A stretch of 64,000 nt of DNA. Source: Candidatus Edwardsbacteria bacterium RifOxyA12_full_54_48. GTDB taxonomy: Bacteria; Edwardsbacteria; AC1; EtOH8. The notes under the pieces were generated by a model. It made no database searches and had not been told where the DNA came from. It saw only the letters and a list, made by a program, of their open reading frames with translations. Positions 60,391-64,000 of this stretch are shown here, in pieces. The stretch is from NCBI GenBank assembly GCA_001777915.1, contig MFFN01000004.1:289632-353631 (forward strand). Reading direction: 5' to 3'. Positions within the stretch are counted from its first letter, which is position 1. Each line of letters starts with the position of its first letter. The translations under genes and the position numbers were made by a program.

Positions 60391-62080
60391 TTTTGTGGCC
60401 TCCTTTCCGCAGCTCCATGGGCTGGGGCAGAATGGGCGGCTTGTCCTGCTCCATCATCCGTTTCTCCACCTCCATCTCCCTTATCAGGATGCTGGGCGAG
60501 ACGCAGGACACCGGCAGGTAGCCGGACTCGGCCCCGCAGAAACCGCTGAAGACGTCATAATCGTCGGCGGTGGCGGTGATCTTGGAGAATACCGTCAGCG
60601 GCGTGCCGGAGATGTCTATCCCCCGCACCAGTTCTTCGCGCCCGTCGGGATATATCTTGAAGACCATCACCGGCAGAACCTTGAACGACTGCGGCATGTA
60701 GGTGCTGGTCATGGTGAAGCCGCCGGAGATGTCGGTGAACATCAGGCCGTAGGGTTTCTTCTGTCTTTTGACCTCGGCGATCAGCAGTTTCTTCAGGGCG
60801 GCAAAGGACATGGTCTGCTGCGAGGTGATGATGGTGTTGCCCATCCGCGACACCGGAGCCTGCCCGATATCCCCCCGTCCGTGTCCGTTGGAATATTTGA
60901 ACCCGGCGATGGGCGAGCGGCTCATCAGAAAATTCTTCAGCACCCCGTTTTCTATTATGCTTATCCGCTGGGAGGCCACCCCCTCGTCATCATAGGGATA
61001 GTCGCCCATCAGGTTGAGACCCCTGAAGGAGGAAAGGGAGGGGTCGTCGAACACCGAGATGAAAGCCGGCAATACTTTCTCCCCCACCTTCTTCTTGAAG
61101 GTCTGGCCCTCGGTGACGTCCTTCTGCCGGTGGCCCTCCACCCGGTGCCCCAGTATCTCATGGAAGAAGACCGCCGAGGCCCGGTTGCACATGATGGCCG
61201 GGCCGACATGGGGCTCGGCCAGCGGAGCCTGGCGCAGGGCGGCCAGCTCTTTGATCATCCTTCGGGCGGTTGAATTAAGAATCGAATCGTCGGGAAGTTC
61301 CTCCGGCGACCTGGCGTCGAAGGCTTCGTAGCGGTAAAGCTCCATGCCGTCCTCGGCCACGGTGGAGATGTACAGATGCAGGCGGCAGCGCACCCGGCCG
61401 TGCGAGATCTTCGTTCCCTCGCTGTTGACTATATAATTGTTCTCGGCGGCCGCGGCAAAGGCCACTTCGGATTTGTAGATGTCGGGATGTCCGTCAAACT
61501 CCTTGGATATCCCGGACACTTTTTGCTTCCAAAAACTTTTGTCAAGCTCCAACCGGGCCGGAGCCGACAGGCTGACCACCACCGGGGCCGGCGAGAAATC
61601 GTCGGACTGGTCCTCCTCCTCCACCTTGACCGCCAGGTTGGCCTTGACCGCGTCAAATCCCTTCTGGGCCTGCTTGAAGGTCCTGTCGGTGTACCACCAT
61701 AGCACCGACTCCAGGGCCGCCTGGTCGTCCTCGGCCGGCAGGTCGAACTTGCCGCTGCCCCAGTAGCCCCAGCCCTCGCGGATATTGTGGGTGTTGTCCA
61801 ATTTCATGGAGCCCACCCGGACATCCACCATCCCGGCCCGCTCCTTGAGGTACCGCTCCTCGGTCACCGCCCCGAACGAACCGTTGACAGCGTATTTCTC
61901 CTCCTCCGCCACCCGGTAGCCGATGAAATAGGGCTGGTCGCCCGGGGCTTTTTTTAGGATGGGCAGGTTTACCTCGATCTGGTGCGACAGGGCGTCAATC
62001 ACCGCCGAGGGCCTGTCCGATGCATATGTCGCGCCAAAATAAAATGAGAGAAGAAAAATGGATGCAACTATTTTCCTCAT
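60380..62080 (-). CDS. Exported TldD-like metalloprotease with HExxxH
   Basis: 566 residues. Signal peptide (about 1-20, ending TYAS). TldD/PmbA-type domain with EVAFAAAAENNYIVNSEGT, SAVFFHEILGHRVEGHRQK where H307, E308 and H312 form the HExxxH zinc motif, YPYDDEGVASQRISIIENG, and C-terminal VSCVSPSILIREMEVEK. Known TldD works in the cytosol on peptides such as microcin B17 and CcdA; export here is unusual. The tandem partner lacks the motif. No RiPP precursor is evident. Confidence 0.86.
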   Translation of the reverse strand: MRKIVASIFLLSFYFGATYASDRPSAVIDALSHQIEVNLPILKKAPGDQPYFIGYRVAEEEKYAVNGSFGAVTEERYLKERAGMVDVRVGSMKLDNTHNIREGWGYWGSGKFDLPAEDDQAALESVLWWYTDRTFKQAQKGFDAVKANLAVKVEEEDQSDDFSPAPVVVSLSAPARLELDKSFWKQKVSGISKEFDGHPDIYKSEVAFAAAAENNYIVNSEGTKISHGRVRCRLHLYISTVAEDGMELYRYEAFDARSPEELPDDSILNSTARRMIKELAALRQAPLAEPHVGPAIMCNRASAVFFHEILGHRVEGHRQKDVTEGQTFKKKVGEKVLPAFISVFDDPSLSSFRGLNLMGDYPYDDEGVASQRISIIENGVLKNFLMSRSPIAGFKYSNGHGRGDIGQAPVSRMGNTIITSQQTMSFAALKKLLIAEVKRQKKPYGLMFTDISGGFTMTSTYMPQSFKVLPVMVFKIYPDGREELVRGIDISGTPLTVFSKITATADDYDVFSGFCGAESGYLPVSCVSPSILIREMEVEKRMMEQDKPPILPQPMELRKGGHKNEK

Positions 62081-62117
62081 AAATTATGTCTTTCTTATTG
62101 TATTGCTGGTACTTTAA

Positions 62118-62264
62118 TTATTTGATCAAACCCTGTGCTCTTTTCAAAACAAGATCACATTTATCAATAACCCCTTGATTTGAAAAACGTAGCCCTTTTA
62201 TTCCGTATTGATTTATTATAAAATTCCGCAATTTATCACAATTCTTTTGGTCTCCAATATCTAT
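62118..62264 (-). other. Possible 3' remnant of an AT-rich gene
   Basis: A 48-codon stretch without stops or a start codon encodes DKLRNFIINQYGIKGLRFSN and VIDKCDLVLKRAQGLIK, ending at 62118. It could be a decayed gene end or chance. The remaining 62081-62330 is AT-rich and shows only a GACGGGCAT/ATGCCCGTC palindrome (62305-62322). Confidence 0.25.
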
Positions 62265-62329
62265 TTAAGCATAATATTGCTTATGATTCAACCAAAATAT
62301 TTTTGACGGGCATATGCCCGTCCCATAAA

Positions 62330-62356
62330 GAGACCCCCGCTTACTGCGGGGGTCTC
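62330..62356 (-). terminator. Terminator of the 185-residue lipoprotein gene
   Basis: GAGACCCCCGC and GCGGGGGTCTC arms with a 5-base loop; a short T run follows on the minus strand. Confidence 0.85.
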
Positions 62357-62375
62357 TCCCTTTAAAAAAACCAGG

Positions 62376-62933
62376 CTATTCCTGAACCACCGGGCTCATT
62401 AAACTGGCTTTGATCTTGGCGGCCAGGTTCTGCATCTCGGTCCCGATGTTGACCGCACCCAAAAGGTCTCCGGACTTAAACGCCTCGGTGGCTTTGGCCA
62501 GAGATGCTTCCATCCCTTTGACTTCGTCCTTGGCTGACGCGATGACCGCCTGGTCCGCGCTGCGGGCCGAAGCAATGGCGGCCTTGGTCTCGGTGATCAG
62601 TTTCGGCAGGCTGGCGGCCATGCCCTCCCATATCCTGGGCAGTTCGGCCTTGCGGGATTCGACGGCAACGGCCAGGTCCTTGACCTTGAGGGGCAGATCC
62701 CTGGCTCCGGCCAGGGCGGCCTTGTAATCGCCCTTCTCGAACTGGTCCCTGGCGTCGCTCAGGGCTGCTTCCACAGAAGCCAGCTGGTCCGGCACATATT
62801 TCTGGGCCTCAACACTGACGGCCTTTAGTGCCCCCTCGGCGGTTTTGATGGCCACCTGGGCCGGGGTCTTGCTAAGACTGCAGGCTGCGAACAACAAAGC
62901 GACACAGCAGAGGACGGGAAGGATCTTCTTCAT
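62376..62933 (-). CDS. Helical lipoprotein of unknown function
   Basis: 185 residues from ATG 62933 (AAGGAAAA upstream). Lipobox LFAAC (Cys near 18). The mature part is Ala/Lys/Glu-rich and almost wholly helical (VEAALSDARDQFEKGDYKAA, KGMEASLAKATEAFKSGDL), with TPR-like spacing. Probably a periplasmic helical bundle. The upstream 27 codons of open frame lack a ribosome site. Function unknown. Confidence 0.7.
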   Translation of the reverse strand: MKKILPVLCCVALLFAACSLSKTPAQVAIKTAEGALKAVSVEAQKYVPDQLASVEAALSDARDQFEKGDYKAALAGARDLPLKVKDLAVAVESRKAELPRIWEGMAASLPKLITETKAAIASARSADQAVIASAKDEVKGMEASLAKATEAFKSGDLLGAVNIGTEMQNLAAKIKASLMSPVVQE

Positions 62934-63125
62934 GGTCTTTTCCTTTGTTATTGGTTTATGGTGATGGTTGTTTGCCGGAATAAACAGTCTATACCCGCCG
63001 GAACAGTAAATCAAGAGATATTTTAAAAATTATTTCCCTTGTCGCAGTCCTGGACTATTCTTAGAAGATATGGGGCTGAGTTGGAAAGTATGTATTGTGT
63101 TTTTGCGTTGGTCTGGTAAAAGCAC

Positions 63126-63151
63126 AAAAGCCCCGCGTCAACGAGGCTTTT
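63126..63151 (-). terminator. Terminator of gatD
   Basis: AAAAGCC and GGCTTTT arms with an imperfect inner stem, 8 bases past the gatD stop. Confidence 0.65.
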
Positions 63152-63158
63152 ATGTTTT

Positions 63159-64000
63159 CTACTTGTGAAACTTCTTTATGAACTCCTCCACCTCGGGAAC
63201 CCCGCCCTGGTATATCAGATACCCGTTATACGGCTCGCGCGGGGTGGTCTCGTCGCTGACCGGCGCCAGCATCATCCTGTTGACCTCCTCCCGATCCTGG
63301 GTCTGCCCCAGCACCCAGCCCAGTTTGATGTAGGCGGCTTCGGGAAGCATGTTCTCCAGAGGCACCACTCCCTTGGCCATCAGGTCGCGTCCGGTGTCGT
63401 AGACGAACATGTGGACGTAGCCCCACAGGGTCTGCACCGTCATGAAGATGTGAACCCCCTTGGCCACCGCCCGTTCGATGGCCGGGTACAGCGGCTTGTT
63501 GACGTGCCCCAGGCCGGTGCCGATGATGATGATCCCCTTGTAGCCGGCATCCACCATCGAGTCTATCATGTCCGGCTGCATGTTGGTGTAATAGTAGATC
63601 ATTCCTATCTTCTCTTCGAAGTAGGGCTTGATGGTGACCTGGCGGTCCTTGCGCCGGGGATGGTAATCCGGCTTGATGGGCCTGACCCCCTGGCGGGTGA
63701 CGGTGGCCAGCGGAGTGTCCCCGATGGTGCGGAAGGTGGAACGGTAGGAGGAGTGCATCTTGCGCACCCGGGTGCCCCGGTGCAGAAAGCCGTATTCATC
63801 GGAGGTGGGGCCGAACATGCAGACCATCACCTCGGCGATGTCCCCGTGGCCGGCGGCGGTGGTGGCGTGCATCAGGTTCAGGGCGGCGTCGGAGCTGGGG
63901 CGGTCGGAGGACCGCTGGGAGCCCACCAGCACGATGGGCACCGGCGGGTTCTGGACCATGAAGGTCAGGGCGGCCGCGGTGTAGTGCAGGGTGTCGGTGC
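63159..64000 (-). CDS. gatD: Glutamyl-tRNA(Gln) amidotransferase subunit D, asparaginase-type (N-terminus cut by window edge)
   Basis: About 280 visible codons; the frame stays open past base 64000. The asparaginase-like domain has TDTLHYTAAALTFM, VLVGSQRSSDRPSSDAALNL, HATTAAGH, KGIIIIGTGLGHVNKPLYPA and MTVQTLWGYVHMFVYDTGRD. The SQRSSDRPSSDAALN signature is that of archaeal-type GatD rather than L-asparaginase I/II. GatD works with GatE to convert Glu-tRNA(Gln) to Gln-tRNA(Gln). gatE is not in the window. The missing part should include the catalytic Thr and N-terminal barrel. Confidence 0.88.
   Translation of the reverse strand, partial: TDTLHYTAAALTFMVQNPPVPIVLVGSQRSSDRPSSDAALNLMHATTAAGHGDIAEVMVCMFGPTSDEYGFLHRGTRVRKMHSSYRSTFRTIGDTPLATVTRQGVRPIKPDYHPRRKDRQVTIKPYFEEKIGMIYYYTNMQPDMIDSMVDAGYKGIIIIGTGLGHVNKPLYPAIERAVAKGVHIFMTVQTLWGYVHMFVYDTGRDLMAKGVVPLENMLPEAAYIKLGWVLGQTQDREEVNRMMLAPVSDETTPREPYNGYLIYQGGVPEVEEFIKKFHK

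Overview
The window reads as chromosome of a Gram-negative bacterium of moderately high GC content. Lipid A genes (lpxA and a fused lpxC-fabZ), lipobox lipoproteins, predicted outer-membrane barrels and a CsgG-like lipoprotein show an outer membrane. The LpxC-FabZ fusion, the short AMP nucleosidase, the archaeal-type GatD and many palindromic intergenic repeats would fit an uncultured FCB-like candidate phylum (Edwardsbacteria or TA06 type). That placement is inference; no rRNA is present.

Layout. 1-4.0 kb: the rimP-nusA-infB translation/transcription operon (infB cut by the left edge). 4.0-9.1 kb: a pyrimidine-dimer glycosylase-like gene, a phytoene desaturase-like oxidoreductase, radC, a response regulator with a PATAN domain, and a base-damage repair set (ATL protein, AlkD-like). 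9.1-16.9 kb: a five-gene defence-like operon (small protein, nucleotidyltransferase, Mod, unknown protein, Res) fired from a consensus promoter that lies among two identical-geometry 38-bp inverted repeats. 17.0 kb: a tRNA-like gene with a defective acceptor stem. 17.2-24.2 kb: slipin, four-helix-bundle protein, NfeD, AMP nucleosidase, then the lipid A genes. A nucleotidyltransferase/partner pair is inserted between lpxC-fabZ and lpxA and is bracketed by a direct duplication of the lpxA 5' end.

24.6-30.5 kb: a metal operon behind a promoter/palindrome: Fur-family regulator, ZnuC, ZnuB, a secreted Cys-rich DA1-like peptidase, a lipoprotein and a FeoA-FeoB fusion. 30.7-41 kb: speD, a barrel protein, a SagB-type nitroreductase, holB-ricT-metG, a TPR/periplasmic-binding lipoprotein and a methyltransferase. 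41-52.3 kb: accessory genes separated by many palindromic repeats: a DUF2207-like protein with a Cys-Ala tail, DUF523-DUF1722, YggU, a PqqD-radical SAM-SPASM protein, a frameshifted lipoprotein, a metallo-beta-lactamase-fold hydrolase, a zinc-ribbon protein behind a possible attenuator, and CapA. 52.5-64 kb: a secreted repeat protein, clpB, a 41-residue glycine/lysine-rich protein too short for routine calling, a CsgG-like/barrel pair, a flavodoxin-fold reductase, a pair of exported TldD/TldE-like proteins, a lipoprotein, and gatD (cut by the right edge).

No rRNA, CRISPR array, transposase gene or prophage is visible. The strongest candidates for something undescribed are the operator-controlled nucleotidyltransferase plus Mod/Res operon, the nucleotidyltransferase module coupled to a truncated lpxA, the DA1-like protein inside a ZnuCB/FeoAB operon, and the exported TldD/TldE-like pair.
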